Shown: piece after piece, positions 1 through 9,281 of the stretch
How the letters are laid out: each line of letters starts with the position of its first letter
How positions within the stretch are numbered: position 1 is the stretch's first letter
NCBI RefSeq assembly: GCF_900111305.1
Contig: NZ_FOGS01000005.1
Location: forward strand, 1-64,000
DNA from: Vreelandella subterranea
GTDB taxonomy: Bacteria > Pseudomonadota > Gammaproteobacteria > Pseudomonadales > Halomonadaceae
Length of the DNA stretch: 64,000 nucleotides
Direction of reading: 5' to 3'
The notes under the pieces: model-generated
Seen by the model: only the letters and a program-made list of their open reading frames with translations
The model's database searches: none
What the model was told of the DNA's origin: nothing
Made by a program: the position numbers and the translations under genes

Positions 1-14
1 AAACTCTTCAGTTT
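1..14 (-). rRNA. rrs: 16S rRNA gene, 5' end only (runs off the left edge)
   Basis: Read on the minus strand, positions 14 to 1 give AAACTGAAGAGTTT, the conserved 5' end of gammaproteobacterial 16S rRNA (E. coli begins AAATTGAAGAGTTTGATC). Only about 14 bases lie in the window. The assignment is supported by the rRNA-type promoter, boxB hairpin and boxA found upstream on the same strand, in the expected order. Confidence 0.85.
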
Positions 15-188
15 ACAATCATTGCGGTTCTTACCTGCCACCCGAAAGCGACAGAAGCGAACCAAACTTGGCTCAAGGTTTTCAAACGTTCTCTCAAGAT
101 CCGAAGACCTTGGACGAGTCGCTTGCCTTGATATTTGGTGATTTATCACCCTCATCGGCAAGCGCCCACATGAATTACCTGATCACAT

Positions 189-200
189 TATTAAAGAGCG
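189..200 (-). promoter_or_regulatory. rrn leader boxA antitermination element
   Basis: The minus strand reads CGCTCTTTAATA, close to the rrn boxA consensus TGCTCTTTAACA. It lies about 175 nt upstream of the 16S 5' end and downstream of a boxB-like hairpin. In E. coli this RNA element binds NusB/NusE (S10) and makes RNA polymerase resist Rho termination in rRNA operons. Function here is inferred from motif and position. Confidence 0.8.
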
Positions 201-217
201 TTTCGCTGTGCTGCTTG

Positions 218-235
218 ACTGACTAAAAAGTCAGT
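218..235 (-). promoter_or_regulatory. rrn leader boxB-like hairpin
   Basis: A perfect 7-bp inverted repeat (ACTGACT / AGTCAGT) encloses a 4-nt loop, 17 nt upstream of boxA in the direction of transcription. The boxB hairpin followed by boxA is the standard order in rrn antitermination leaders. Confidence 0.65.
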
Positions 236-284
236 GAAAGGCTCGACCAACCGTTGAACTGCTTGGCCTCAGCGAGGAAGACGT

Positions 285-312
285 ATTCTACGCACTTCCG
301 AAGGATTGTCAA
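285..312 (-). promoter_or_regulatory. sigma-70 promoter of the rRNA operon
   Basis: On the minus strand a perfect -35 box TTGACA (312-307) is separated by 16 bp from a -10 box TAGAAT (290-285). Transcription would begin near 278, giving a leader of about 265 nt with boxB and boxA before 16S. A 16-bp spacer is common for rRNA promoters. A second promoter was not identified. Confidence 0.8.
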
Positions 313-425
313 TGACTGATTGGCAAAAATCGCGGCGGCGTGACATGACACATGAACCACGCTCGCTTGCCTAACCTGCTGACAAACCTGAGGTTTTACA
401 CCTCATCCACCGCTGGCAACGCTGG

Positions 426-474
426 GCGTCCCCGGCAGCGGATGCGTACTTTACGGCTTTGCTGGCGGGGACGC
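426..474. repeat. 14-bp inverted repeat between tyrS and the rRNA promoter
   Basis: GCGTCCCCGGCAGC (426-439) and GCTGGCGGGGACGC (461-474) pair at 13 of 14 positions around a 21-nt loop. It sits 3' of tyrS and upstream of the rRNA promoter. No T-run follows on either strand, so it is not a classical terminator; it may end or stabilise the tyrS transcript. Nothing else is visible between 313 and 493. Confidence 0.45.
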
Positions 475-493
475 AAGGGGCGTGCGAAAAAAA

Positions 494-1693
494 TTAGCGC
501 AGTGTCACACGGGCGTAACGTTTCTTGCCTGCCTGGATAACGTAAGCCTTGCCGGTTGTCAGCATGGTGTCTTGCGCCACAGCCTCGCCATCCACTTTGA
601 CACTGCCATTTTTGAGCATGTCTTTCGCCTGGGCGCTGTTCTTGGTCAACCCCGAACGGTTGAGAACCGCTGCGATCGGCGCTTCACTCCCCCCTTCAAA
701 GTCGACCTCCACTTCGGGCAGGTCTTCTGGCAGTTCGCCGTCAGCCAACTGATTACCCGCTGATCGATGGGCGTTGGCGGCAGCTTCGTCGCCGTGGTAG
801 CGCGCTATCAGCTCACGCGCCAGCTCCATCTTGACATCGCGCGGGTTTGCGCCCTGCTCAACGCTCTGCTTGAGCGCTTCGATTTCTTCGTTCGACTTCA
901 GCGAAAGTAAATCAAAATAGCGCCAGATCAGGGTATCCGGCATGGAAACCAGCTTGTTGAACATGGAACCGGGCGTTTCATCGACACCCACATAGTTACC
1001 CAGCGACTTGGACATCTTCTGCACGCCGTCCAAACCCTCAAGCAGCGGCATGGTGATGACCACCTGCGGTTGCTGACCGAAATGCTTTTGAATCTCCCGG
1101 CCCATCAGCAGGTTGAACTTCTGATCGGTACCGCCTAATTCGACATCCGCGTCTAACGCGACCGAGTCGTAGCCCTGTACCAGCGGGTAGAGAAATTCGT
1201 GGATGGCGATCGACTGATTGGCCTTGTAGCGTTTTTCAAAGTCATCACGCTCGAGCATACGCGCAACGGTACTCTGCGCAGCCAGCTCGATCATCTTGGC
1301 GGCGGTCAGGTCGCTAAACCATTCAGCGTTAAAGCGCACCTCGGTTTTATCGGGATCAAGGATTTTAAATACCTGTTCCCTATAGGTATCGGCATTGGCC
1401 TTAACGTCGGCTTCGGTCAGCGGTTTGCGAGTCACGCTTTTACCCGTGGGGTCACCAATACGGCCGGTGAAATCGCCGATGAGGAAGATAACGGTGTGGC
1501 CCAGGTCCTGGAACTGGCGCATCTTGGTCAGCAGGACACTGTGCCCTAAATGTAGATCGGGGGCCGTGGGATCGAAACCTGCCTTGATACGCAGCGTACG
1601 GCCAGAGGCCAGCTTTTCGCGCAGTTCATCCTCCACCAGGATTTCATGGGTCCCCCGCGACAGCAACGCTAGCGCCTGCTCCACCTCACTCAT
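494..1693 (-). CDS. tyrS: Tyrosyl-tRNA synthetase
   Basis: Class I aminoacyl-tRNA synthetase that charges tRNA-Tyr in the cytoplasm. The HIGH-type motif HLGH is at about residues 48-51 and a perfect KMSKS loop at 226-230. The last roughly 60 residues form an S4-like RNA-binding domain. The frame is open further upstream to 1825, but the ATG at 1693 follows a GGAGAA ribosome-binding site and gives 399 residues, the length of the Pseudomonas-type enzyme; the extra N-terminal 44 residues look non-coding. The gene diverges from anmK and is read towards the rRNA operon. Confidence 0.95.
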   Translation of the reverse strand: MSEVEQALALLSRGTHEILVEDELREKLASGRTLRIKAGFDPTAPDLHLGHSVLLTKMRQFQDLGHTVIFLIGDFTGRIGDPTGKSVTRKPLTEADVKANADTYREQVFKILDPDKTEVRFNAEWFSDLTAAKMIELAAQSTVARMLERDDFEKRYKANQSIAIHEFLYPLVQGYDSVALDADVELGGTDQKFNLLMGREIQKHFGQQPQVVITMPLLEGLDGVQKMSKSLGNYVGVDETPGSMFNKLVSMPDTLIWRYFDLLSLKSNEEIEALKQSVEQGANPRDVKMELARELIARYHGDEAAANAHRSAGNQLADGELPEDLPEVEVDFEGGSEAPIAAVLNRSGLTKNSAQAKDMLKNGSVKVDGEAVAQDTMLTTGKAYVIQAGKKRYARVTLR

Positions 1694-1807
1694 TGCTTTT
1701 CTCCACGTAAGCATCGCCTTGTTGGCGTTCGGATAATAAATTGTGGGCGATGTTACCATGCTCACGGGTATTGGTTGAGCCTTAACGCGCTTCGTATGGG
1801 TCGTCTT

Positions 1808-2938
1808 ATGAAATCTGCACCACATTATTATATTGGCCTGATGTCAGGCACCAGCCTTGACGGCATTGACGCCGCCCTGGTGGCGATTGGCCGCGATACG
1901 CCGCCAGAACTGCTGGGGACGACTGCCGTCGCAATGCCAGACGCACTGCATAAGCAGCTGCTGCAACTTTGCCATGCACAAGAAGTGAGCTTTGCCGAAT
2001 TGGCTGCCGCCGAAGACGCCTTTTGCCGACTGCAAGCCAAGGCAGTGAACGCCCTGCTGACCGCACAGCAACTTTCGCCTGAACAGGTCCAGGCGGTAGG
2101 CAGCCACGGGCAGACCGTTGAGCACGCCCCAGGCGGCCATACTGGCGGCCCGGCTTACACACTGCAGTTGGATAATCCCAGCCTGCTGGCGGAGTTGACC
2201 GGCTGCACCGTTGTGGCTGATTTTCGCCGCCGCGACCTGGCAGCAGGCGGGCAGGCGGCGCCGCTGGCACCCGCCTTTCATCAGGCGCTGTTTGGACGCC
2301 AGCAAGGCGAACAGCTCATCTTGAACCTGGGCGGTTTTGCCAACCTGACGTGGCTGCCCAGCAACGCGGAAACGCCCGTGACGGGCTTCGATACGGGGCC
2401 TGCAAATGTGTTGCTGGATGCCTGGTTCTCAAAACACAAGGGCGGCCGTTTCGATCAGAACGGGGCATGGGCAGCCAGCGGAAGGGTGGACCCAGGTTTG
2501 CTGGAACGTCTGCTGGAAGCCCCCTTCTTTCAACAGGCACCCCCACGTAGTACGGGGCGTGAGCTATTTCATCTGCCATGGCTGGAGCATCACCTGGCCG
2601 GTAACGAAGCACCTTGTGACGTTCAGGCAACGCTTGCCGAACTCACGGCGATCAGCGTTGCACGGGGCATCCAGCAGTTGCCTCTCACGCACCAAGGCAT
2701 CACGGTAATTACCTGCGGGGGTGGCGCGCATAACGCTGACCTGATGGCAAGGCTGGCCGCTCATCTACCCCTTGCCGACTTTGCGTCACCGTCAACCTAC
2801 GGCTGGCCGGAAGACTGGATCGAGGCAGGTGCCTTTGCCTGGCTGGCCCACCAGCGCCTGCACCAGCTTCCCGGCAATGTCCCTACGGTGACCGGCGCCA
2901 GAGGGCCACGCGTCCTTGGCGGCATTTACGCACCCTAG
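1808..2938 (+). CDS. anmK: Anhydro-N-acetylmuramic acid kinase
   Basis: Phosphorylates and opens 1,6-anhydro-MurNAc to MurNAc-6-phosphate in cell-wall recycling. The family signature [10 protein letters not shown] is at residues 10-19, followed by the ASKHA-type ATPase fold with a glycine-rich [10 protein letters not shown] stretch and [12 protein letters not shown]. The ATG at 1808 aligns with the E. coli start (MKSG...) and gives 376 residues (E. coli 369). In-frame starts at 1775 and 1796 would add 11 or 4 residues and cannot be excluded, because no strong ribosome-binding site decides. It converges on pilU with an 8-bp gap. Confidence 0.92.
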   Translation: MKSAPHYYIGLMSGTSLDGIDAALVAIGRDTPPELLGTTAVAMPDALHKQLLQLCHAQEVSFAELAAAEDAFCRLQAKAVNALLTAQQLSPEQVQAVGSHGQTVEHAPGGHTGGPAYTLQLDNPSLLAELTGCTVVADFRRRDLAAGGQAAPLAPAFHQALFGRQQGEQLILNLGGFANLTWLPSNAETPVTGFDTGPANVLLDAWFSKHKGGRFDQNGAWAASGRVDPGLLERLLEAPFFQQAPPRSTGRELFHLPWLEHHLAGNEAPCDVQATLAELTAISVARGIQQLPLTHQGITVITCGGGAHNADLMARLAAHLPLADFASPSTYGWPEDWIEAGAFAWLAHQRLHQLPGNVPTVTGARGPRVLGGIYAP

Positions 2939-2946
2939 CATCAACG

Positions 2947-4116
2947 TCACCAGGCATCATCGCGATCGCGCAGGGCCCACTGGTCCGGAACACGCTCGTC
3001 CAATGAACGCGGGGTCGCCTGCCCACCCTGAAGCTTCAGCATGAGGCGCAAGTCATTGGCGGAGTCCGCGTGGGCAAGCGCCACCTCCTGGCTGATCTGC
3101 GAGGCCTGGCAAAGATCGAAGAGCGCTTGGTCGAAGGTCTGCATGCCGTCATCCCGGGACGCCGCCATGGCTGCTTTAATCTCGTCGACCCTGCCTTTAC
3201 GAATCAGATCGGCAAGGCGTGACGACTGCAGCATGACCTCAACCGCCGCGCAACGCCCACCGTTAAGGCTGGGCAACAGCTGTTGAGCCACCACCGCACG
3301 GAGATTAAGGGAAAGATCCATCCATATCTGCTCATGGCGTTCATGCGGGAAGAAGTGAATGATTCGCTCCAAGGCCTGATTGGCATTGTTGGCGTGCAAG
3401 GTGGCCAGACAGAGATGGCCTGTCTCAGCGAACGTCAACGCGTGTTCCATGGTTTCACGGCTGCGTATCTCACCGATCAGGATCACATCAGGGGCTTGGC
3501 GCAGGGTGTTCTGGAGCGCTACTTCGAACGACTCGGTATCAATGCCCACTTCACGCTGGTTAACGATGGCGCGCTTGTGCGGGTGCAGGTACTCGATCGG
3601 ATCTTCAATGCTGATGATGTGCCCACCGACCGTTTCATTACGCTCCTGCACCATCGCCGCCAGAGTGGTGGATTTTCCGGTCCCCGTGCCCCCCACCACC
3701 AATACCAGCCCCCGTTTGGCATGGGCGAGCGAGGCAAGCGCCGTGGGCACCCCCAGGGTTTCCAGGGTGGGAATGTGCTGCTCGATACGGCGTATCACCA
3801 TGGCAGGCTGGTTTCGCTGCTGGAAGGCACTAACGCGAAAGCGCCCCTTGTCTTCAAACCCCAGCGCAAAGTTCGCCTCGCGCTGTTGCCTGAAACGCTC
3901 GCGCAACCCGTCGGGCACGGTGTGAGTTACCAACTCGCTTACCTGATGTTCACTCAACGGCTTTTGGCCCAGGGGAACCAGCCCGTTGGGCATCTTGAGG
4001 CTGGGCGGCGCACCCGTTGAAATGAGCAGGTCTGAGGCTTGCTGCGTCACCATGATGTCCAGCAACTGGTGCAGCCACTGGCCAGGCGTCAGCGTTGAGG
4101 CGTCGTTATTCGCCAT
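2947..4116 (-). CDS. pilU: Type IV pilus retraction ATPase PilU
   Basis: PilT-family secretion ATPase, an accessory motor for pilus retraction at the inner-membrane base of type IV pili. The Walker A motif GGTGTGKST is at about residues 142-150. An Asp box (ISIEDPIEYLH), a Walker B region (VILIGEIRSRETM) and a His box (ATLHANNA) follow. The 389-residue length fits PilU. It begins 3 bp after the pilT stop, so the two are certainly co-transcribed. Its extended C-terminus after the ATPase core separates it from PilT. Confidence 0.92.
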   Translation of the reverse strand: MANNDASTLTPGQWLHQLLDIMVTQQASDLLISTGAPPSLKMPNGLVPLGQKPLSEHQVSELVTHTVPDGLRERFRQQREANFALGFEDKGRFRVSAFQQRNQPAMVIRRIEQHIPTLETLGVPTALASLAHAKRGLVLVVGGTGTGKSTTLAAMVQERNETVGGHIISIEDPIEYLHPHKRAIVNQREVGIDTESFEVALQNTLRQAPDVILIGEIRSRETMEHALTFAETGHLCLATLHANNANQALERIIHFFPHERHEQIWMDLSLNLRAVVAQQLLPSLNGGRCAAVEVMLQSSRLADLIRKGRVDEIKAAMAASRDDGMQTFDQALFDLCQASQISQEVALAHADSANDLRLMLKLQGGQATPRSLDERVPDQWALRDRDDAW

Positions 4117-4119
4117 CGG

Positions 4120-5163
4120 TTACGTCTCCCGGGAAGCCAGGGTGCCCTTGGCCAGCGCCTGGGCGGCTTCCATGCCGACATGGCCATCGTTGACCAGTTG
4201 CGACAGGGCGGCGTCCAGCGTTTGCATACCCAGGTTGCCGCCGGTTTGAATCGCCGAGAAGATCTGCGCCACCTTGTCTTCACGAATCAGATTGCGCACC
4301 GCTGAGGTCGCGATCAGAATTTCATGGGCCGCCACGCGGCCGCCTCCCTGGCGCTTCAAGAGTACCTGGGCGACCACCGCCTGCAGCGACTCAGACAGCA
4401 TCGAACGCACCATGGCCTTCTCTTCGCCGGGGAAGACATCAATAATCCGGTCAATGGTCTTGGCCGCTGACGTGGTATGCAGCGTCCCGAGCACCAGGTG
4501 GCCGGTCTCTGCCGCCGTTAATGCCAGGCGGATGGTTTCCTGGTCGCGCAGCTCTCCCACCAGGATCACATCCGGGTCTTCGCGCAGCGCACTGCGCAAC
4601 GCCTCCGCAAAGCCGTGTGTGTCACGATGGACTTCCCGCTGATTAATCAGGCAGCGCTTGCTGGCATGCACAAACTCAACCGGGTCTTCGATGGTGAGAA
4701 TGTGCTCATAGCGATGATCGTTGATGTAATCGATCATCGCCGCAAGGGTGGTACTTTTCCCCGAACCGGTTGGCCCGGTCACCAACACCAGGCCGCGCGG
4801 CAGCATGGAGAGGCGCTCGAACACTTCGCCCAACCCCAGGGCCTGCATCGATAGCACCTGATTGGGAATGGTGCGGAATACCGCGCCGGCCCCGCGGGCC
4901 TGATTAAAGGCGTTGACTCGAAAACGCGCCACGCCCGGCACTTCGAAAGAGAAGTCGACTTCGAGATGTTCTTCGTAGTCGCGGCGCTGACGATCGTTCA
5001 TGATGTCGTGAATCAACCGGCGCACGGCACTGTTATCCATGGCAGGCACATTCAGCCGACGGATATCGCCATCAACCCGTATCATGGGTGGCAAGCCAGC
5101 GGATAAGTGCAGGTCGGATGCATTCTGCTTTGCCGAGAATGCCAGCAGTTCGGTAATATCCAT
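4120..5163 (-). CDS. pilT: Type IV pilus retraction ATPase PilT
   Basis: Hexameric ATPase powering pilus retraction for twitching, surface sensing and DNA uptake. Visible parts are the N-terminal PAS-like domain, Walker A GPTGSGKST (130-138), Asp box LTIEDPVEFVH, Walker B DVILVGELRDQET (about 198-210) and His box GHLVLGTLHT (221-230). At 347 residues it has the usual PilT length. The start MDITELL matches family N-termini. It is divergent from yggS with only 33 bp between the start codons, so the promoters overlap or lie within the neighbouring 5' ends. Confidence 0.95.
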   Translation of the reverse strand: MDITELLAFSAKQNASDLHLSAGLPPMIRVDGDIRRLNVPAMDNSAVRRLIHDIMNDRQRRDYEEHLEVDFSFEVPGVARFRVNAFNQARGAGAVFRTIPNQVLSMQALGLGEVFERLSMLPRGLVLVTGPTGSGKSTTLAAMIDYINDHRYEHILTIEDPVEFVHASKRCLINQREVHRDTHGFAEALRSALREDPDVILVGELRDQETIRLALTAAETGHLVLGTLHTTSAAKTIDRIIDVFPGEEKAMVRSMLSESLQAVVAQVLLKRQGGGRVAAHEILIATSAVRNLIREDKVAQIFSAIQTGGNLGMQTLDAALSQLVNDGHVGMEAAQALAKGTLASRET

Positions 5164-5196
5164 CTTTCTTCCCCAGCTGCGGTAAGGTGCCTGAGT

Positions 5197-5901
5197 ATGA
5201 CAGATAACGCGCTTCCAGCGTCACTAGCCAGCGCGCGCCAGCGCCTAGAGCACGCCCTCATCGACGCTGGCCGCCCGGTTAATGATGCCTCGCTGCTGGC
5301 CGTAAGCAAAACCAAGCCGGCCTCGATGATTCGCCAGGCAAGCGCGCTTGGTCAGCGTGAGTTTGGTGAAAACTATCTGCAGGAAGCGTTGGACAAGCAG
5401 GCAGAGCTGGCCGACCTGGACGATCTTGTGTGGCATTTCATTGGCCCTCTTCAATCGAATAAAACGCGCGCCGTTGCCGAAAATTTCGCCTGGCTGCACA
5501 CCATTGACCGCCTGAAAATTGCCAAGCGGCTTAGCGAGCAGCGCCCTCCCCATTTGGCCCCACTCAACGTTTGCTTACAGGTCAATATCAGCCGTGAGCC
5601 CTCAAAATCAGGCGTCATGCCAGAAGACGTGGAAGCCCTTGCCCAGGAGGTTGCTGCGCTACCTGGCCTCAAGCTGCGAGGCCTGATGGCGATCCCCGCC
5701 CCGGCAGAAAGCCTGGCGGCCCAGCGTCAGCCTCTGGCCGAGATGCGCAAGCTTTTGTCAGCGTTACAGAAGGCACTGCCCGATACGCCGCTTGATACGC
5801 TTTCCATGGGCATGAGCGACGACCTGGAAGCGGCTGTGCTGGAAGGTGCCACACTGGTACGTTTAGGGACGGCGATTTTTGGTGCGCGGAATACCACCTG
5901 A
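5197..5901 (+). CDS. yggS: PLP homeostasis protein, YggS/PROSC family
   Basis: Single-domain PLP-binding protein with an alanine racemase-like barrel that buffers pyridoxal phosphate and affects amino-acid and keto-acid pools. The PLP lysine is in LLAVSKTKP (first Lys near residue 38). HFIGPLQSNK and the phosphate-binding SMGMSDDLEAA segment are typical. The frame opens at 5107, but the ATG at 5197 after an AAGGTG site gives the usual length (234 residues) and avoids overlapping pilT. It heads a yggS-proC-yggT block, an order known in Pseudomonas and E. coli. Confidence 0.9.
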   Translation: MTDNALPASLASARQRLEHALIDAGRPVNDASLLAVSKTKPASMIRQASALGQREFGENYLQEALDKQAELADLDDLVWHFIGPLQSNKTRAVAENFAWLHTIDRLKIAKRLSEQRPPHLAPLNVCLQVNISREPSKSGVMPEDVEALAQEVAALPGLKLRGLMAIPAPAESLAAQRQPLAEMRKLLSALQKALPDTPLDTLSMGMSDDLEAAVLEGATLVRLGTAIFGARNTT

Positions 5902-5990
5902 ACGAACCATCGAGCCAACCGGGAACGCATGTACCCAGGCGAATGAAATCACGCGGCTCAACGCCGCCTTTTTCAACAGAGGATACCCCC

Positions 5991-6815
5991 ATGACGAACA
6001 AGATCACCTTCATTGGCGCAGGCAATATGGCAAGCGCCATCATTGGCGGCCTGATCGACAGCGGTGTCACGCCTGACGACATCACGGCCACTGCGCCTCA
6101 GGAAAGCGAACTCGAGGCGTTACGTACACGCCTGAACATCCAGACGCAAACCGATAACAACGCCGCCGCGAGCCAGACCGACGTCCTGGTGCTGGCTGTT
6201 AAGCCACAGATCATGCGCGACGTATGCGAAGCGCTCAGCGACACCGTTCAACAGCGCAGCCCTCTGATCATTTCCATCGCCGCTGGCCTTGACGCGGCCA
6301 CCATTGACCAATGGCTGGGCGGGGGTAACGCTGTGGTTCGCTGCATGCCGAATACACCGTCTCTGGTAGGCCGCGGTGCCAGTGGCCTGTATGCTAATGC
6401 GCGGGTCAGCGATGCCCAACGCGATATAGCGACTCAGCTCATGGAAGCAGTGGGCATCGTCGAATGGGTCGAGGAAGAAGCCTTGCTGGACGCGGTGACA
6501 GCGGTCTCAGGCAGCGCACCGGCGTATTTCTTCCTGATGCTGGAAGCCATGGAAGACGCCGCCGTCGAGCTCGGCCTTCCCGCCGATACGGCGCGCCGCC
6601 TGGCGATTCAAACCGCCTTGGGTGCCGCCACCATGGCACAACAAAGCGATAAAGACCCGGCAACACTCAAACAGAATGTCATGTCGCCCGGCGGCACCAC
6701 CGAGCAGGCGATTCAGCACATGGAAGATGCAAAGCTCAGGACGACAATCGCTGATGCGATGCAGGCCTGCGCCAAGCGTGCCCAAGCCATGTCCAAGGAA
6801 CTGAGCGGCCACTAA
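5991..6815 (+). CDS. proC: Pyrroline-5-carboxylate reductase
   Basis: Catalyses the last step of proline synthesis, reducing 1-pyrroline-5-carboxylate with NAD(P)H. The Rossmann motif FIGAGNMASAI is at residues 7-17, and the C-terminal signature (DAVTAVSGSAPAYFF... NVMSPGGTTEQAI) is intact. The ATG at 5991 follows AGAGGA at good spacing and gives 274 residues; the in-frame ATG at 5943 would add 16 unlikely residues. It follows yggS by 89 bp and precedes yggT by 29 bp, probably in one operon. In halophiles proline also serves as a compatible solute. Confidence 0.95.
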   Translation: MTNKITFIGAGNMASAIIGGLIDSGVTPDDITATAPQESELEALRTRLNIQTQTDNNAAASQTDVLVLAVKPQIMRDVCEALSDTVQQRSPLIISIAAGLDAATIDQWLGGGNAVVRCMPNTPSLVGRGASGLYANARVSDAQRDIATQLMEAVGIVEWVEEEALLDAVTAVSGSAPAYFFLMLEAMEDAAVELGLPADTARRLAIQTALGAATMAQQSDKDPATLKQNVMSPGGTTEQAIQHMEDAKLRTTIADAMQACAKRAQAMSKELSGH

Positions 6816-6844
6816 TCAACGCGGATTTTATAGGAGAAATAGCC

Positions 6845-7438
6845 ATGGGCAACGAATTGGGCAGCGCCGGGTTAATGCTGGTTAACTCGCTGATCAATAT
6901 TTATCTGTTTTTACTCATGCTGCGATTTTTATTGCAGGCGTCAAGGGCCGACTATTACAACCCCATGAGCCAGACAGTCGTCAAGATTACCCAGCCAGCC
7001 GTGGGGCTTTTCCAGGGTTTCTTGGGGCCGGTCGCCGGTCGCTTCGATCTTGCCACCCTGGCGGCCGGGTTTGTCCTCAAGGTCATCAGCATTATTGCGA
7101 TTTTCATGGTGATTGGCGTGGGCATGCCCCCTGTAACAGGGCTACTGATCGCCGGTATCGCCGCCCTGGCCAACGCCATCCTGAAGATTTACTTCTTCGC
7201 CTTGATCGTGATGATCATTCTGAGCTGGGTCGCCCCCAATGCCAGCCACCCAGGCGCGCTGTTAATCATGCAGCTGGTCGAGCCCATCATGGCCCCGGTA
7301 CGCAAGGTCATCCCGCCGCTGGGCATGATTGATCTATCCCCCATTGTGGTATTTATCGCCATTAACCTGGTGGACGGGCTACTGGTGGGCTCACTGATTC
7401 GAGCGGCCGGCATTTCCGGCGCCCTGGTCGGCCTGTAA
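6845..7438 (+). CDS. yggT: YggT family inner-membrane protein
   Basis: Small integral membrane protein of the YGGT family (two YggT repeats). Hydrophobic segments lie around residues 12-30, 75-115 and 120-140, and near the C-terminus; each half carries a conserved stretch before PLG/GF motifs. Length is 197 residues. A TAGGAGA ribosome-binding site precedes the ATG. The exact function is not established; family members have been linked to osmotic stress tolerance and membrane-protein quality. It sits directly behind proC as in many gammaproteobacteria. Confidence 0.85.
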   Translation: MGNELGSAGLMLVNSLINIYLFLLMLRFLLQASRADYYNPMSQTVVKITQPAVGLFQGFLGPVAGRFDLATLAAGFVLKVISIIAIFMVIGVGMPPVTGLLIAGIAALANAILKIYFFALIVMIILSWVAPNASHPGALLIMQLVEPIMAPVRKVIPPLGMIDLSPIVVFIAINLVDGLLVGSLIRAAGISGALVGL

Positions 7439-7491
7439 TCACTGGCACTGGCTTATTTACGACGACTGACTCAGCAGGACTAACGCTTTCG

Positions 7492-8688
7492 ATGCCCGAT
7501 TCAGACACGCTTGCTTTTGAGGACCGGCCGACGAATTCCGTCGGGCTGGTCACTCCGAATGTCGCCAAATTCGACACGCCCCTTCCGCTCGCCTGCGGCA
7601 AGGTATTGCCCGAGTACGAGTTGATTTACGAGACCTACGGCACTCTTAACGCCGAGCGTAGCAACGCGATACTGATCTGCCATGCGCTCTCAGGCCACCA
7701 CCACGCGGCCGGTTACCACAGTCAGGAAGACCGCAAGCCCGGCTGGTGGGACGCCCATATCGGCCCCGGCAAAGCTATCGACACCAACCGCTTTTTCGTC
7801 GTGTCCCTGAACAACCTGGGCGGCTGCCACGGCAGCACCGGCCCGGTGAGCCACAACCCCGACACCGGGCGCCAGTGGGGCCCCGACTTCCCCATGGTCA
7901 CGGTGAGTGACTGGGTGGCCAGCCAGGCTCGCCTGGCCGACCAGTTGGGGATCGAGCGCTGGGCGGCAGCGGTGGGTGGCAGCCTTGGGGGCATGCAGGT
8001 GCTGGAGTGGACAATGACCTACCCTGACCGGGTGTCCAATGCGGTGGTCATCGCCGCAACGCCACGCCTGTCGGCGCAGAACATTGCCTTCAATGAAGTC
8101 GCGCGTCAGGCGATTCGCTCCGACCCGGATTTTTTTGACGGCTGGTACGCCGAACATGATACCGTGCCCAAGCGTGGGCTGAAGCTGGCCCGTATGGTGG
8201 GCCATATCACCTACCTTTCCGAAGACGCCATGGGCAGCAAGTTCGGCCGTGACCTGCGCAGCAACGACCTGAACTTCGGCTTCGGGGTCGAGTTCCAGGT
8301 GGAATCCTACCTGCGCTATCAGGGTGATACGTTTTCCACCGCCTTTGACGCCAACACCTACCTACTGATGACCAAGGCGCTGGATTACTTCGACCCGGCG
8401 TCCACCCAGGGCGGGGATCTCGCCAACGCCCTCGCCCCGGCACAGTGCCCGTTCCTGATCGTCAGCTTCACCACCGACTGGCGCTTTCCGCCGCCGCGCT
8501 CTCGGGAGTTGGTCGACGCCCTCACGCGTGCGGGCAAACCGGTGAGCTACGCCAATATCGACTCGCCCCATGGCCACGACGCGTTCTTGTTACCCGAGCC
8601 CCGCTACGAAGCGGTATTCGGTGCTTTCATGAATCGCGCGGCCCGCGAGCTTAACCTTGCTCATCCGGATGCAGAGGAGACACCATGA
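7492..8688 (+). CDS. metX: Homoserine O-acyltransferase MetX
   Basis: Alpha/beta-hydrolase-fold enzyme that acylates homoserine, the first committed step of methionine synthesis. The nucleophile is Ser164 in GGSLGG. The catalytic Asp is in [10 protein letters not shown] and the His in [10 protein letters not shown]. Length 398 residues. MetX proteins paired with metW in gammaproteobacteria are often succinyltransferases rather than acetyltransferases; the acyl donor cannot be settled by eye. Its stop codon overlaps the metW start by 4 bp (ATGA), so the two are translationally coupled. Confidence 0.93.
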   Translation: MPDSDTLAFEDRPTNSVGLVTPNVAKFDTPLPLACGKVLPEYELIYETYGTLNAERSNAILICHALSGHHHAAGYHSQEDRKPGWWDAHIGPGKAIDTNRFFVVSLNNLGGCHGSTGPVSHNPDTGRQWGPDFPMVTVSDWVASQARLADQLGIERWAAAVGGSLGGMQVLEWTMTYPDRVSNAVVIAATPRLSAQNIAFNEVARQAIRSDPDFFDGWYAEHDTVPKRGLKLARMVGHITYLSEDAMGSKFGRDLRSNDLNFGFGVEFQVESYLRYQGDTFSTAFDANTYLLMTKALDYFDPASTQGGDLANALAPAQCPFLIVSFTTDWRFPPPRSRELVDALTRAGKPVSYANIDSPHGHDAFLLPEPRYEAVFGAFMNRAARELNLAHPDAEETP

Positions 8689-9281
8689 TGCGCGCTGATC
8701 TGGAACTGATCTACGACTGGGTCCCCGAGGGCGCGCATGTTCTGGACCTGGCCTGCGGTGATGGTGTACTGCTCGAAGCGCTGGCCCAGCACAAAGGCGT
8801 GACCGGTTACGGCCTTGAAATCGATCACGACGGCATTACCGGCTGTGTGGCCCGCGGCGTCAATGTCATCGAGCATAACCTCGACGATGGCCTGGGCAGC
8901 TTCTGCGACAACAGCTACGATCAAGTGATCATGACCCAGGCCCTGCAGGCCCTGCGTCGCCCCGATAAAATGCTCGATGAAATGCTGCGCGTTGCCGAAG
9001 AGGGCATCATCACGTTTCCCAACTTTGCCTACTGGCGTCACCGTATTCACCTGGGCCTGCGCGGCTACATGCCGGTTTCCAAGTCGCTGCCCCACGCCTG
9101 GTACGACACCCCCAACATTCATCTCTCCACCTTCAACGACTTTGAGCACCTGTGCCGTGAAAAAGGCATGGTGATTGTGGATCGCGCCGTGGGCGTGGGT
9201 GACCACCGCGGGCACTGGACGTCTAGGCTATGGCCCAACCTGTTCGGTGAAATCGCCATTTTCCGCGTGCGTCGCCGCTGA
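8685..9281 (+). CDS. metW: Methionine biosynthesis protein MetW
   Basis: SAM-dependent methyltransferase-like partner of MetX. Motif [16 protein letters not shown] is at about residues 19-33, followed by GLEID and a conserved [12 protein letters not shown] segment. Length 198 residues. Start codons at 8685 or 8688 are both possible (MM). The gene overlaps metX by 4 bp at its start, and its last 54 bp overlap the convergent sfsA. MetW is reported to be needed with MetX for homoserine acylation in several Proteobacteria. Confidence 0.9.
   Translation: MMRADLELIYDWVPEGAHVLDLACGDGVLLEALAQHKGVTGYGLEIDHDGITGCVARGVNVIEHNLDDGLGSFCDNSYDQVIMTQALQALRRPDKMLDEMLRVAEEGIITFPNFAYWRHRIHLGLRGYMPVSKSLPHAWYDTPNIHLSTFNDFEHLCREKGMVIVDRAVGVGDHRGHWTSRLWPNLFGEIAIFRVRRR

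Noticed and set aside
7501-7683. Antisense small frames over metX and other metabolic genes
   Set aside because: They have no ribosome-binding site or domain, and lie wholly inside complete genes.
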